From assembly GCF_014269225.2 (NCBI RefSeq), contig NZ_CP077097.1, positions 2,801,001 through 2,865,000 of the forward strand: a stretch of DNA of 64,000 nucleotides, given 5' to 3'. Position 1 is the first letter of the stretch. Each line of letters begins with the position of its first letter. Below the pieces are notes generated by a model, which saw only the letters and a list, made by a program, of their open reading frames with translations, did no database searches and was not told the DNA's origin. Positions 10,213 through 21,438 of this stretch are shown here, in pieces. The DNA comes from Pseudomonas anuradhapurensis. Lineage in GTDB: Bacteria > Pseudomonadota > Gammaproteobacteria > Pseudomonadales > Pseudomonadaceae. The position numbers were made by a program, and so were the translations under genes.

Positions 10213-10276
10213 CAAGCCAGCTCCACAGGTAAACCACTGCTCTCGCAGCCTGTGCTGCCCCGGTGGGGCTGGCTTG
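10213..10276. repeat. Imperfect inverted repeat between convergent genes
   Basis: CAAGCCAGCTCCAC (10213-10226) and GTGGGGCTGGCTTG (10263-10276) are complementary except at one base. The hairpin sits between the aldehyde dehydrogenase gene and the end of qhpG. It may be a REP relic or a two-way terminator. Confidence 0.5.
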
Positions 10277-10309
10277 ACGGTGATCGAGCCGCAACACGGC
10301 CCCGGATTT

Positions 10310-11602
10310 TCAGCGATAGCCCTGCTCGGCCAGCCAACGCCGCAACGTCATCTGCTGCCCTACCGGCCGACCGGTCAAGACTGCCTCGAGTGGCCGGCCA
10401 GCCTGCAACGCCCGCACGACTGGCGCCAACTCCAGCCCCTGCAAATGCCACACCCCCAGCGGCTGATCCGCCGTCACCACCACCTCGGCCTCGTCCACCC
10501 AGCCATCGCGCAACACCGGCCGCCGCTCAACCCTGAGCGCCTGCCAGTCTGCCGCCACATGCAACGCTTGCCCATCCGGCCATGCCTGGCGTCGGTCCCA
10601 GAACGGCTGCCCCATCCGAGTCTGTTCCTGACCATAGAAATCCCGCCCGATCCTGGCAAAGCGCAAGAACAGCTGTTCGACCCGCTGCTGGTGAAATTGC
10701 CGCGCCAATGCAGCCCGCTCGGGCCGGCACAGCAACGTATTGATCACCACCGGCGCCTGCAACGCCGAAGACAGCGACTGGAATATGCCGTTGCCCGACA
10801 ACGGGTCAACGGCCATTGCGGCATCGCCCACCCGTATCCAGTCCGGCCCGACGCATTCGCCGGCCAGAATTGCCGTACTACTGCGCGCATGCACCTGCGC
10901 CGGCGCCAATGCGTGGGCGTCGAACAGCTCTGCGACCAGAGCGCTGTGCGCCCGCCGCGCTGCACAGTACGCTGCCAACCCGGCCTTGCCCGGCAGGCCG
11001 GTGGCGTCCAGGGTGACCTGCCAGTAGCAGCGGCCATCTTCCAGTCGCGCCATCCACGCCCAGCCATCCGCCACGCTCTCCACCGCCGATGCTGGCGTAC
11101 CTGGGCTGCCCTGCCAGACATTGAGCAGGCTGACTGTCTCCGGCCCGCGCAGGCGGTCAGCCGTCAATGGCGCCTGACGGCCACGGGCCTCGACCAAAAA
11201 ATCGGCCAGCAATACCTGCCCGTCGTCCATACGCACCTGATGAGCGCCGGCGTGCGAGACGTCGCGCACGCGCCCCTCGACCACGCTTACGCCCGCCTGT
11301 TGAAGATCGTCGCGCAGCGCCCGGTCAAACCGTTGCCGGTCGAGCAGGAATTCCTGGTTCAGTTGCAGTTGCCGGCCGTTCCATTGCACCCGTCGCGTGG
11401 CCGGCAGCGCCGCCTGGCCCAGGGCAGCGCCAAGGCCCGCGTGACGCAGCCCCTCCAGCACCCGTTGTGAAACCCCTTCGACCGCCGCGAAGCGCCGCCA
11501 CTCGGACACCACCGTGACCGGGTAGCCCAGGCGTCGCAAGCCAATGGCCGTGGCCGCGCCCGCCGGGCCTGCGCCCAGCACCACAATGCGCGGTTCAGCC
11601 AT
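10310..11602 (-). CDS. qhpG: FAD-dependent monooxygenase QhpG (CTQ tryptophan oxygenation)
   Basis: A 430-residue flavoprotein of the tryptophan-halogenase/PHBH-like class. The N-terminal FAD loop VLGAGPAGAATAIGLRRLG is at residues 7-25 and the second FAD motif with GDAAMAVDPLSGNGI is near residue 285. In the known pathway QhpG dihydroxylates the gamma-subunit tryptophan to start quinone formation. Its ATG overlaps the end of qhpE by 8 bases, placing it last in the activator-qhpF-qhpE-qhpG operon. Identification rests on family features and the complete qhp context. Confidence 0.88.
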   Translation of the reverse strand: MAEPRIVVLGAGPAGAATAIGLRRLGYPVTVVSEWRRFAAVEGVSQRVLEGLRHAGLGAALGQAALPATRRVQWNGRQLQLNQEFLLDRQRFDRALRDDLQQAGVSVVEGRVRDVSHAGAHQVRMDDGQVLLADFLVEARGRQAPLTADRLRGPETVSLLNVWQGSPGTPASAVESVADGWAWMARLEDGRCYWQVTLDATGLPGKAGLAAYCAARRAHSALVAELFDAHALAPAQVHARSSTAILAGECVGPDWIRVGDAAMAVDPLSGNGIFQSLSSALQAPVVINTLLCRPERAALARQFHQQRVEQLFLRFARIGRDFYGQEQTRMGQPFWDRRQAWPDGQALHVAADWQALRVERRPVLRDGWVDEAEVVVTADQPLGVWHLQGLELAPVVRALQAGRPLEAVLTGRPVGQQMTLRRWLAEQGYR

Positions 11603-12272
11603 GCCCGCCCCCTCGTCGCTCGGGGCCGACGAACGCCGCATGCTGGCGCAACCAGTCATGCACCTGCGGGCGGCCCATGCCGGGCGCCTCACGCAACAGC
11701 GCGGCGATCCGCCCGCTCATGGCCGCGCACCCCAGGCTCGCGCCGGCCCTGCCACCCGCCCCCACATAGCCGCCGAAGTCTGCCTGCCGGGTGCCAAGCC
11801 ACGACCATTGGCCCGGCGCGCAGCGGGCGTCACCAGTGACTCGAATCACCCCTGGGTAGCTCGCCGGATACACCGGTCCGCCTTGTGCCGGGCTGGAGGC
11901 ACACAGCAGCACGCCGGCGGCCACGGCTTCGGCACACGCCTGGTGCAGCACGGGCCGATCCTGCTGCAGGCCAAGGCTGAGGTTGACCAACCTGGCCCCC
12001 GCCTCTACCAGCCACAGCAGCGCGGCCGCGACCTGCAACGCACTGGTACTGGACTGGTCAGTGAACACCTGGGCCACCAGCACCGGCACCGACCCGGCCT
12101 CACGCTGCAAGGCGTCCAGTACCGCGCCCCCGTGCCCGAGCAGGTCGGGTAGTGTCTCACCTTCGCGCAACTGGCCATCCTCCAACCAGAAGCGTCGCGC
12201 CCCCCGCAGCGCGCGGACCTGTTCCGGCGAGCAGCCGCTATCGATGATGCCCACGCACAGATCAGTGCCCAT
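11595..12272 (-). CDS. qhpE: Subtilisin-type protease QhpE (leader peptidase for the gamma subunit)
   Basis: A compact 225-residue S8 family serine protease without signal peptide, so cytoplasmic. The catalytic triad is visible: D11 (VGIIDSG), H47 (LLGHGG) and S179 (GASLGCA, replacing the usual GTSxAxP). In the characterised system this protease removes the leader of QhpC after cross-linking. ATG 12272 overlaps the end of qhpF by 11 bases, and the stop overlaps qhpG by 8, so the three genes are probably translated together. It is shorter than secreted subtilisins, as expected for this specialised group. Confidence 0.9.
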   Translation of the reverse strand: MGTDLCVGIIDSGCSPEQVRALRGARRFWLEDGQLREGETLPDLLGHGGAVLDALQREAGSVPVLVAQVFTDQSSTSALQVAAALLWLVEAGARLVNLSLGLQQDRPVLHQACAEAVAAGVLLCASSPAQGGPVYPASYPGVIRVTGDARCAPGQWSWLGTRQADFGGYVGAGGRAGASLGCAAMSGRIAALLREAPGMGRPQVHDWLRQHAAFVGPERRGGGHG

Positions 12273-13995
12273 GGGTGAGCATCTCCCGCGGCAACACCTG
12301 CAGTTGGCCATCGTGCAGTTGCAGGTGCAGGTCGGCATCGGCCAGGGTCGATGCGCGGTGGCTGATCAGGATCCGCGTACGGCCGGCAAACAATTGGTCG
12401 ATGGCCGCGATCACGTCGCGCTCGGTCGCTTCGTCCACCGCCGACGTGGCCTCGTCCAGTACCAGGATCGCCGGGGCCTGCAGCACCGCGCGGGCGATGG
12501 CGATGCGTTGCTTCTGGCCGCCGGACAATTGCTGGCCACGCTCACCGAGCAGGCCGTCCAGGCCCTGTGGCAAGCTTTCGACCAGGCTGTCCAGCCGTGC
12601 CAGGTGCACGACCCGCTCAAGCTCTGCGCGGGTGGCTTCGGGCATGCCGTAGGCCAGGTTCTGCGCCAGGGTGCCACGGAACAGCACGATGTCCTGACTG
12701 ACCACCGCGATGCACCGGCGCAATGCGACCAGGTCCAGCTCGCGCAGGTCGGTGCCGTCGAGCAGAATGCGCCCGGCATCCGGGTCGTAGAAGCGCTGCA
12801 ACAGGTCGATCAGGGTCGACTTGCCGACCCCCGAAGCACCGCTGATGGCCACTTTCAAGCCTCCGGGCACGCACAGCTGCACGTTGTTCAGCACCATGCC
12901 CTGGCGCCCTTCATGGGCGAAGCTCAGCGCTTCCAGGCGCAGTTCGCCCGAGCCAGCGGGTATCGGCTGAGGATTGGCCGGCGAACGCACGGTTACGGCC
13001 TGCTGCTTGAGTTCCATTACCCGCCCCAGGCTCACGGCCATGCGCTGCACCGCCACGTACAGGCCCAGCAGGCTTTGCACCGGGCCGACCGCCATGCCTA
13101 TGTAGGTGGAAAAAGCGATCAGCGCACCTAGCTGCCAGGTGCCCTGGATCACCCACCAGCCGCCGACCAGGAACGCGCAGGCGCGACACCAGGAGGTCAG
13201 CGTACCGGGGATGGCCTGGGTGAAGAACTCGGTAACCTGTACCTTGAGCAACTGACGCATGTAGCCCTGGCCCAGCTGGTCCAGGCGCCCGGCCTCGCGC
13301 TCTTGCTGGCCGGCCGCCTGGATGAACTTCATCGCCGGCAACGTTTCCACCAGGAACGCCGACACATCTGCCGAACGTTCGCGCAGGTTGCGCACTTCAT
13401 GCTCGACCTTGCGCCGCATCCAGCGCAGCCACAGCACTTCGATCGGCACCAGCAGCGCCAACAGCAGCGACAACTGCCACGACAGCATCAGCATCAACGC
13501 CAACGCGCCCGCCAGGCCAATCACCGCGGACACCGCCGAGAACAGTGAATCCACGGCAAAGCGCTGGATCTCCGCCACGTCACCATCCAGCCGCGACAGC
13601 AGGTCGCCGATACGTCGCCGACCATAGAACGTCGGCGACAATTGCTGCAGGTGCCGATAAAGGTCATCGCGCAGGGCAAACAGGATGCGCCCCGACAAAC
13701 GCGTGTGCAGGTAGCGGTTGACCCCGGCCAGCACAGTGCCCAGCAGGCCGGCAGCGATCATGATCGCCGCCATGTGCCACAGCATCTGGTAGTCCTTGGC
13801 CAGCAAGCCCTCGTCGATCAGTGTCTTGACCAGCCAGGGTTGCGCCAGGGCCAGCAGCGAGGCGCCCAGCGACAAGCCCAGCAACAAGCCGATGGCGCGC
13901 CGATGCGGGCGCACGAAACTGTACAACCAGGCCAACGCCTGGCGCATGAGGACCGGGTTGCTGGACTCTACCAGCCGGGCGAACAGGCTGCCCAT
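12262..13995 (-). CDS. qhpF: ABC transporter QhpF (fused membrane and ATPase domains)
   Basis: A 577-residue half-transporter: six membrane spans in residues 35-310 followed by an ATPase domain. Walker A is GASGVGKST (about residue 385), the signature LSGGQKQRIAIARA (about 490) and Walker B ILVLDEATSAVD (about 512). It most likely moves the modified gamma subunit, which lacks a Sec signal, to the periplasm. ATG 13995 follows the activator stop by one base (TGACATG). The overall form resembles lipid and peptide exporters of the MsbA/HlyB type; its assignment relies on the qhp neighbourhood. Confidence 0.9.
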   Translation of the reverse strand: MGSLFARLVESSNPVLMRQALAWLYSFVRPHRRAIGLLLGLSLGASLLALAQPWLVKTLIDEGLLAKDYQMLWHMAAIMIAAGLLGTVLAGVNRYLHTRLSGRILFALRDDLYRHLQQLSPTFYGRRRIGDLLSRLDGDVAEIQRFAVDSLFSAVSAVIGLAGALALMLMLSWQLSLLLALLVPIEVLWLRWMRRKVEHEVRNLRERSADVSAFLVETLPAMKFIQAAGQQEREAGRLDQLGQGYMRQLLKVQVTEFFTQAIPGTLTSWCRACAFLVGGWWVIQGTWQLGALIAFSTYIGMAVGPVQSLLGLYVAVQRMAVSLGRVMELKQQAVTVRSPANPQPIPAGSGELRLEALSFAHEGRQGMVLNNVQLCVPGGLKVAISGASGVGKSTLIDLLQRFYDPDAGRILLDGTDLRELDLVALRRCIAVVSQDIVLFRGTLAQNLAYGMPEATRAELERVVHLARLDSLVESLPQGLDGLLGERGQQLSGGQKQRIAIARAVLQAPAILVLDEATSAVDEATERDVIAAIDQLFAGRTRILISHRASTLADADLHLQLHDGQLQVLPREMLTHGH

Positions 13996-13996
13996 G

Positions 13997-15907
<1,911 letters not shown>

Positions 15908-16147
15908 TTTCTTCTCCGGCTGTGCCCCACAGGGTGGCGGGGAACGGGCTTGGGAATTTTCCGCAGTGTGCGCGAGAAAACGCTGGGCGTCATCTGGCAG
16001 CTGCGTGGTGCATGGCTTGGGGCAAGACCCGGGCCGCCTGACATCTGGCAATGTTCATGCGGTACTACCTGGCCCTAGGGCCGCGCCCAGTTCGAGGGCC
16101 AGCCGAAACCTTGCTAGAGTGGCGGTAGCGTCGGCCAAGGCAAAAAT

Positions 16148-16207
16148 GCAGAATCCCCCTGCAGATATGTCGATTGTGCACGGCAAATTCGCATGACAGG
16201 ATTCTGC
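16148..16207. promoter_or_regulatory. Inverted repeat in the gap between the activator and the hydrolase gene
   Basis: GCAGAATCC (16148-16156) and GGATTCTGC (16199-16207) are perfect 9-base complements with centres 51 bases apart, near five helical turns. They lie 61-120 bases upstream of the ATG at 16268. Such spacing could suit a looping regulator. The rest of the 15908-16267 gap shows no clear element. Confidence 0.3.
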
Positions 16208-16244
16208 GATCCTCCAGCGAATTCCAGACTTCACTTGGAAAATC

Positions 16245-16252
16245 AATAACAA
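16245..16252 (+). promoter_or_regulatory. Candidate Hfq/Crc target motif ahead of the 16268 gene
   Basis: AATAACAA, an AAYAAYAA match, lies 15 bases before the ATG at 16268 and just upstream of the GGGAGA ribosome-binding site. Confidence 0.5.
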
Positions 16253-16267
16253 AGCAGGGAGAACGCA

Positions 16268-17338
16268 ATGACTGCGCACGCTACTACCTCAGCCACCGCC
16301 CCTGTGCTGGCCGAAGTCCGCAACCACATCGGCCACCTGACCCTGAACCGCCCTGCCGGCCTCAATGCCCTGACCCTGGACATGGTGCGCAGCCTGCGCC
16401 GGCGCTTCGACCTGTGGGCCAACGACCCGCAGGTGCAGGCCGTGGTACTGCGTGGCGAGGGGCCCAAAGGCTTCTGCGCCGGTGGCGACATCCGTTCGCT
16501 GCATGACAGCTTCAAAGCGGGCGAAACGCTGCACGAGACGTTCTTCGTCGAGGAATATGCGCTCGACCTGGTCATCCACCATTACCGCAAGCCGGTGCTG
16601 GTGCTGATGGACGGCTTCACCTTGGGCGGCGGCATGGGCCTGGCCCAGGGCTGCGACCTGCGCGTGGTCACCGAGCGCAGCCGCCTGGGCATGCCCGAAG
16701 TGGGCATCGGTTACTTCCCGGATGTCGGCGGCAGCTACTTCCTGTCGCGCATCCCTGGCGAGCTGGGCACCTATCTGGGCGTCAGCGGCGCGCAGATCCA
16801 GGCAGCCGATGCGCTGTACTGCGGCCTGGCCGACTGGTACCTGGCCAGCGACAAGCTCGCCGCCCTCGACCACGGCCTCGACCAGTTGCGCTTTGGCGAC
16901 CACCCGCTCAAGGACCTGCAGAACCTGCTGGCCAGGCTCGGCACCCAGGTGCTCGACGATGCCCCGCTGGAAAAGCTGCGCCCGGTCATCGACCACTTCT
17001 TCGCCCTGCCCGATGTGCCGGCGATCGTCGAGCAACTGCGCGCAGTCAGCATTGGCGACAGCCACGCCTGGGCCGTGGCCACCGCCGAGCAGCTGGAAAG
17101 CCGCTCGCCGCTGGCCATGGCGGTTACCCTGGAGATGCTGCGCCGCGGCCGCCACCTGGGCCTGGAGGACTGCTTTGCCATGGAGCTGCACCTGGACCGC
17201 CAGTGGTTCCAGCACGGCGACATCATCGAGGGTGTGCGTGCGCTGATCATCGACAAGGACAAGCAGCCACGCTGGAACCCACCGACCCTGGCCGCGTTGC
17301 AGCGCCAGCGCGTCGAACAATTCTTCGAAGGCCTGTGA
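16268..17338 (+). CDS. Enoyl-CoA hydratase/isomerase family protein, 3-hydroxyisobutyryl-CoA hydrolase-like
   Basis: A 356-residue crotonase-fold enzyme. Its length, the [12 protein letters not shown] motif (about residues 74-85), the oxyanion segment [12 protein letters not shown] (about 114-125) and the [21 protein letters not shown] block match the 3-hydroxyisobutyryl-CoA hydrolase branch rather than the shorter hydratases. That enzyme frees 3-hydroxyisobutyrate during valine breakdown. ATG 16268 follows GGGAGA. It is followed after 16 bases by an acyl-CoA dehydrogenase on the same strand, so the two act together on a short or branched acyl-CoA. Confidence 0.87.
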   Translation: MTAHATTSATAPVLAEVRNHIGHLTLNRPAGLNALTLDMVRSLRRRFDLWANDPQVQAVVLRGEGPKGFCAGGDIRSLHDSFKAGETLHETFFVEEYALDLVIHHYRKPVLVLMDGFTLGGGMGLAQGCDLRVVTERSRLGMPEVGIGYFPDVGGSYFLSRIPGELGTYLGVSGAQIQAADALYCGLADWYLASDKLAALDHGLDQLRFGDHPLKDLQNLLARLGTQVLDDAPLEKLRPVIDHFFALPDVPAIVEQLRAVSIGDSHAWAVATAEQLESRSPLAMAVTLEMLRRGRHLGLEDCFAMELHLDRQWFQHGDIIEGVRALIIDKDKQPRWNPPTLAALQRQRVEQFFEGL

Positions 17339-17354
17339 GCCGGGGAGTACACAG

Positions 17355-18506
17355 ATGCAAGACCTGGAACTGAGCGAAGAACAGATCATGATCCGCGACA
17401 TGGCCCGGGACTTCTCCCGCGGCGAGATCGCCCCGCATGCCCAGGCCTGGGAAAAGGCCGGCTGGATCGACGATGGCGTGGTGCGCAAGATGGGCGAACT
17501 GGGCCTGCTGGGCATGGTCGTGCCGGAACAATTCGGCGGCAGCTACACCGACTATGTCGCCTACGCCCTGGCCGTCGAAGAGATCGCCGCCGGCTGTGGC
17601 GCCACCGGGGCGATGATGAGCATCCACAATTCGGTGGGCTGTGGCCCGCTGCTGGCCTACGGCACTGCCGAGCAGCAACAGCAGTGGTTGCCGCGCCTGG
17701 CCAGTGGCGAAGTGATCGGCTGCTTCTGCCTGACCGAACCGCAGGCCGGCTCCGAAGCGCACAACCTGCGCACTCGCGCCGAGCTGGTGGACGGCCAGTG
17801 GGTAATCAACGGTGCCAAGCAGTTCGTGAGCAACGCCCGCCGCGCCGGCTTGGCGATCGTCTTCGCGGTGACCGACCCTGAGCTGGGCAAGAAGGGCCTG
17901 TCGGCATTCCTGGTGCCCACCGACAAACCGGGCTTCAAGGTCGACCGCAGCGAGCACAAGATGGGCATCCGCGCCTCCGATACCTGCGCCGTGACCTTCG
18001 ACAACTGCCGCATCCCCGCTGCCAATATCCTCGGTGAACGTGGCAAGGGCCTGGCCATCGCCCTGTCCAACCTCGAAGGCGGCCGCATCGGCATTGCCGC
18101 GCAAGCCTTGGGCATTGCCCGCGCCGCCTTCGAAGCCGCGCTGCTGTACTCACGTGACCGCGTGCAGTTCGGCAAGCCGATCAACGAGCACCAGAGCATC
18201 GCCAACCTGCTGGCCGACATGCAGGTACAGGTGAATGCCGCGCGCCTGCTCATCCTGCATGCCGCGCGCCTGCGCAGCGCCGGCAAGCCGTGCCTGTCGG
18301 AAGCGTCACAGGCCAAGCTGTTCGCTTCGGAAATGGCCGAGCGGGTGTGCTCGATGGCGATCCAGGTGCATGGAGGGTATGGCTACCTGGAGGACTACCC
18401 GGTGGAGCGCTACTACCGCGATGCGCGGATCACGCAGATCTATGAAGGCTCGAGCGAGATCCAGCGGATGCTGATTGCCCGCGAGTTGAAGCACTACCCG
18501 ATTTAA
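17355..18506 (+). CDS. Acyl-CoA dehydrogenase (short/branched-chain type)
   Basis: A 383-residue FAD enzyme that introduces an alpha-beta double bond into an acyl-CoA. Substrate and flavin motifs [13 protein letters not shown] (about residues 126-138) and the C-terminal catalytic-base motif [11 protein letters not shown] (about 364-374) are intact. The glutamate position is that of short and short-branched dehydrogenases. The 5' neighbour is a hydrolase of the 3-hydroxyisobutyryl-CoA type, which suggests an isobutyryl-CoA or similar substrate. GGGGAG supplies the ribosome-binding site. Confidence 0.92.
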   Translation: MQDLELSEEQIMIRDMARDFSRGEIAPHAQAWEKAGWIDDGVVRKMGELGLLGMVVPEQFGGSYTDYVAYALAVEEIAAGCGATGAMMSIHNSVGCGPLLAYGTAEQQQQWLPRLASGEVIGCFCLTEPQAGSEAHNLRTRAELVDGQWVINGAKQFVSNARRAGLAIVFAVTDPELGKKGLSAFLVPTDKPGFKVDRSEHKMGIRASDTCAVTFDNCRIPAANILGERGKGLAIALSNLEGGRIGIAAQALGIARAAFEAALLYSRDRVQFGKPINEHQSIANLLADMQVQVNAARLLILHAARLRSAGKPCLSEASQAKLFASEMAERVCSMAIQVHGGYGYLEDYPVERYYRDARITQIYEGSSEIQRMLIARELKHYPI

Positions 18507-18523
18507 AGCCTTGCACGCACCCT

Positions 18524-18636
18524 GAGCGGCCTCGTGTCGCGACAGGGCCGCAACGCCGCCCCAGGATGTCAGCTTTGATGCACACATTGCTGGGGCCGCC
18601 ATGCGGCCCTGTCGCGACACAAGGCCGCTCCTACAC
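18524..18636. repeat. REP-type inverted repeat pair
   Basis: The same family as the element at 1784: GTGTCGCGACAGGGCCGC in the left arm and GCGGCCCTGTCGCGACAC in the right arm, around a spacer. It lies between two convergent genes. Confidence 0.85.
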
Positions 18637-18664
18637 AGGCCAGCGTTAACCGCCCCCCACTCGG

Positions 18665-19597
18665 CTATCGCCAATAGCGCGCATCATCCACCACGCTGGC
18701 ATGGCCCTCGAACAACGCCGGCAACTGCTCCTTGAGGTAGTCGATCCAGGTCCGTACCTTGGCATCCAGGTAATGGCGTGACGGGTATACCGCGTACAGC
18801 GCGTTCTCCCGCAGCCGGTACGGGGCCAGCAAGCGGCACAAGCGCCCCTGTTCGATCGCCTGGCTGGCGGTATAGAACGGCAGCAGGCCAATGCCCATGC
18901 CCAACTCGCTGGCCACCAGCATGGCGTCGGCAACGTTGGTGGAGAAACTGTCGCTCGGCGCGATCACGCACTGGTCCACCCCTTGCGGGAATACCCAGTC
19001 CCCTTCGTACATCGGGTAGGCCATGCGCAGGCAGCGGTGCTGGTGCAGGTCTTCCGGGCGCTCGGGTACGCCGTGGGCCTGCAGATAGCTGGGCGCCGCA
19101 CACGGAATGCTGAAGATGTTGCCCAGCGGCACGGCGATCAACTGCGAGTCCGGCAGGGCCCCGTCTACGGTAATCACCACGTCATGCCCTTCGGCCAGTG
19201 GGTCGGGGTTGCGCTGCGACAGGGTCAGCTCGATCACCACCTCCGGGCACAGCGCGTTGTAGCCGGCCACCAGCGGCATCAGCAACAGCCCCAGGCCGTG
19301 CGGGCAATGCAGACGCAGGTGGCCACGCGGGGTCAGGTGCGCACCACGGGCTTCGCCCACCGCTTCTTCGGTCAGCAACAGGATCTGCCGCGAGCGCTCA
19401 AGAAATCGCTCGCCGGCCTCGCTCATGCGTAAACGCCGCGTCGTACGGTGCAGCAGGCGGGTCTGCAGCTGGTTTTCCAGCTCGGCAACAATGCGCGATA
19501 CCTGCGCCGCGGAAATGTCCAGGGCGTTGGCAGCCGCAGCGAAGCTGCCGCATTCCACGACCCGGGCGAAGGTACGCATGGCATGCAGCATGTCCAT
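18665..19597 (-). CDS. LysR-family transcriptional regulator
   Basis: A 310-residue LysR protein. The N-terminal helix-turn-helix covers residues 1-60 (SFAAAANALDISAAQVSRIVAEL), followed by the effector-binding domain. Members of this CrgA-like branch often control a neighbouring gene. Here it is convergent with the acyl-CoA dehydrogenase and divergent from a small secreted protein at 19717, separated by 119 bases. Its target and ligand are not evident. Confidence 0.93.
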   Translation of the reverse strand: MDMLHAMRTFARVVECGSFAAAANALDISAAQVSRIVAELENQLQTRLLHRTTRRLRMSEAGERFLERSRQILLLTEEAVGEARGAHLTPRGHLRLHCPHGLGLLLMPLVAGYNALCPEVVIELTLSQRNPDPLAEGHDVVITVDGALPDSQLIAVPLGNIFSIPCAAPSYLQAHGVPERPEDLHQHRCLRMAYPMYEGDWVFPQGVDQCVIAPSDSFSTNVADAMLVASELGMGIGLLPFYTASQAIEQGRLCRLLAPYRLRENALYAVYPSRHYLDAKVRTWIDYLKEQLPALFEGHASVVDDARYWR

Positions 19598-19716
19598 GAA
19601 TGGGCTCCTTGATCACATTATTCTTGCGCTATAGGCAGGAATCTATCACGGATCAGCCCATTTATTGTGGATGACCAATGAATGGATCATGAGTCATCCA
19701 CTGAAAGGAGCCTGCC

Positions 19717-19977
19717 ATGAAACGCTCGATCACTGTCCTTGCCATAGCCGCCAGCCTCGCCTCGTTCGGCGCTCTCGCCGACACCGCCAGCAGCCAGCCC
19801 GCCAGTACCCACTACGAATACGGCATGCCGCTTGACGTGGCCAAGGTCATTTCCATCACCCCGGCCAGCAACGCCGCCGACTGCCAGGTCGGCACCGCGC
19901 ACATGGTGTATGTCGACCACCAGGGCCAGCAGCGTGAAATCGACTACCGGGAGATGGGCAACTGCTCGCAGCAATGA
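19717..19977 (+). CDS. Small secreted DUF2790 protein
   Basis: An 86-residue protein with a signal peptide ending at about residue 21 (ASFGALA). The mature 65 residues contain two cysteines, at about positions 62 and 83, which could form a disulfide, and the family pattern YGMPLDVAKVISI. Its function is unknown; the DUF2790 family is common in Pseudomonas and usually present in several copies. GAAAGGAG provides a good ribosome-binding site. It ends one base before the end of the convergent trmK-like gene. Confidence 0.85.
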   Translation: MKRSITVLAIAASLASFGALADTASSQPASTHYEYGMPLDVAKVISITPASNAADCQVGTAHMVYVDHQGQQREIDYREMGNCSQQ

Positions 19978-19978
19978 C

Positions 19979-20671
19979 TCAGGCCAGGACTGTGTTGATC
20001 CAGCCCAGCTGTTGCCTGAAGTGGTCGAGCTTCGCTTGAGGCACCGCATCGCGAGCCCGCTCGAAGTTGGCCAGGGTCTGCTGCTTCTGCCGCAGCATGC
20101 GCCGCCACTTGACCAGGAACGCCTCGCTTTTCTCCTGCAACAGCAGCGGGCCGAAATACAGCTGTTCAGCGGTGTACGCCGCCGCACCTGGCTCGGCGAC
20201 GATGATCTCGTAGTCGAAGCGGTTCTCCCGCAGCAGTTCTTCGTTGACGATGCGCAAGCCATTTTCCATCAGCCATTGGCGCAGTTCGCGCTCACCGCCA
20301 TTGGGCTGGAGCACCAGGCGGGTGACGCCAGCCAGGCGCTGCTTGCCGGCTTGGAGAATGTCACACATGGTGTCGCCGCCCATGCCACAGATGCTCACCA
20401 CCGAGATGCGGTCCTGCGGCTCGATCGCTGCCAGGCCATCGGCCAGGCGCACGCTGACCCGGCCGTCCAGGCCGTTCCTGCGCACGTTGCGCTGGGCCGA
20501 GGCGAACGGTGCCTGTGCCACCTCGCCGGCAACCGCTGCCGCCAGCACGCCACGCAACATCAGGGCCACCGGCAGGTAGCCGTGGTCCGAGCCGATGTCG
20601 GCCAGGCGCGCGTCTTGTGGCACATAGGCGGCCACGCGCTCCAGGCGCCTGGACAATGTATGTTCGTTCAC
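19979..20671 (-). CDS. tRNA (adenine22-N1)-methyltransferase family protein (TrmK-like)
   Basis: A 230-residue class I SAM-dependent methyltransferase. The SAM-binding motif LADIGSDHGYLPVAL is near residue 21-35 and the CGMGGDTM region near residue 92. The family methylates A22 of tRNA in other bacteria. I place the start at GTG 20671, giving an N terminus MNEHTLSRRL that fits the family; there is no nearby in-frame ATG that gives a better ribosome-binding site. The C-terminal part is coiled-coil like. It is divergent from the RidA gene. Confidence 0.85.
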   Translation of the reverse strand: MNEHTLSRRLERVAAYVPQDARLADIGSDHGYLPVALMLRGVLAAAVAGEVAQAPFASAQRNVRRNGLDGRVSVRLADGLAAIEPQDRISVVSICGMGGDTMCDILQAGKQRLAGVTRLVLQPNGGERELRQWLMENGLRIVNEELLRENRFDYEIIVAEPGAAAYTAEQLYFGPLLLQEKSEAFLVKWRRMLRQKQQTLANFERARDAVPQAKLDHFRQQLGWINTVLA

Positions 20672-20808
20672 GGTAAACCCCTGGCTTTGCAATGGGGCGC
20701 GATTGTGACGGCGAACGCCAGGCATTTCAAACACCGGGGCGCCCTCGACCGGGCCAGCGCGCTCGCGTAGGCTTGCCGCTTTCCTTCCGTTGCAAGGCAC
20801 GATACACC

Positions 20809-21189
20809 ATGGCAAATGCAGACATCATCTACACCCCGGACCCGGACGCCGAGTCGATCTCATCTGACGTCGCCGAATACAATGGCGTGCTGGTCACCAC
20901 CCAGATCCCGACCCACGCCGATGGCAGCCTGGAGCTGGGTGGCATCGTCGCGCAAAGCGAGTGCACCCTGCAGGCGCTGAAGGTGGCGCTGGAAAAAGCC
21001 GGCAGCGGCATGGACCGCGTGCTGCACCTGACCATCTACCTGACCGACATGGCCGACCGCGCGGCATTCAACGAGGTGTACCAGCGCTACTTCAGCAAGC
21101 CCTGGCCAGTACGCGCCGCCGTGGGCGTGGCCGCGCTGGCGGTCGAAGGCATGCGCGTGGAAGTGACCGCGATGGCCGCCAAGCGCTGA
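20809..21189 (+). CDS. RidA/YjgF-family protein
   Basis: A 126-residue member of the RidA superfamily, trimeric proteins that hydrolyse reactive enamine/imine intermediates. The chain contains the family pattern LHLTIYLTDMADRAAFNEVY and the C-terminal RAAVGVAALAVEGMRVEVTAMA segment. The arginine equivalent to the RidA active-site arginine appears present (PVRAAVGV, about residue 103). It lies alone between a methyltransferase gene and a REP pair. A second RidA-like gene lies at 40646. Confidence 0.9.
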   Translation: MANADIIYTPDPDAESISSDVAEYNGVLVTTQIPTHADGSLELGGIVAQSECTLQALKVALEKAGSGMDRVLHLTIYLTDMADRAAFNEVYQRYFSKPWPVRAAVGVAALAVEGMRVEVTAMAAKR

Positions 21190-21210
21190 GCGGTCCGTAA
21201 CGCAAAATCC

Positions 21211-21329
21211 GTGCAGGAGCGGCCTGGCGTCGCGATGGGCCGCAACGCGGCCCCGGCGATATCGGCGGCGCAGCTGATGGCCTGGGGGCGCTGCGCAGCC
21301 CTTTCGCGACGCAAGGCCGCTCCTGCACA
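21211..21329. repeat. REP-type inverted repeat pair
   Basis: GTGCAGGAGCGGCCTGGCGT in the left arm is mirrored by GCAAGGCCGCTCCTGCAC in the right arm. It is the same general family as those at 1784 and 18524 but more diverged. Confidence 0.85.
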
Positions 21330-21438
21330 GGACTGTATCCGCTACCGACCTGCACCTCTGGGCAGCGCAATGATGTCGCCGTCCGCTTTCGCCGCTACAA
21401 TGCCCGCCTAAACCGTGACAGCCCGAACCTATAACGAC

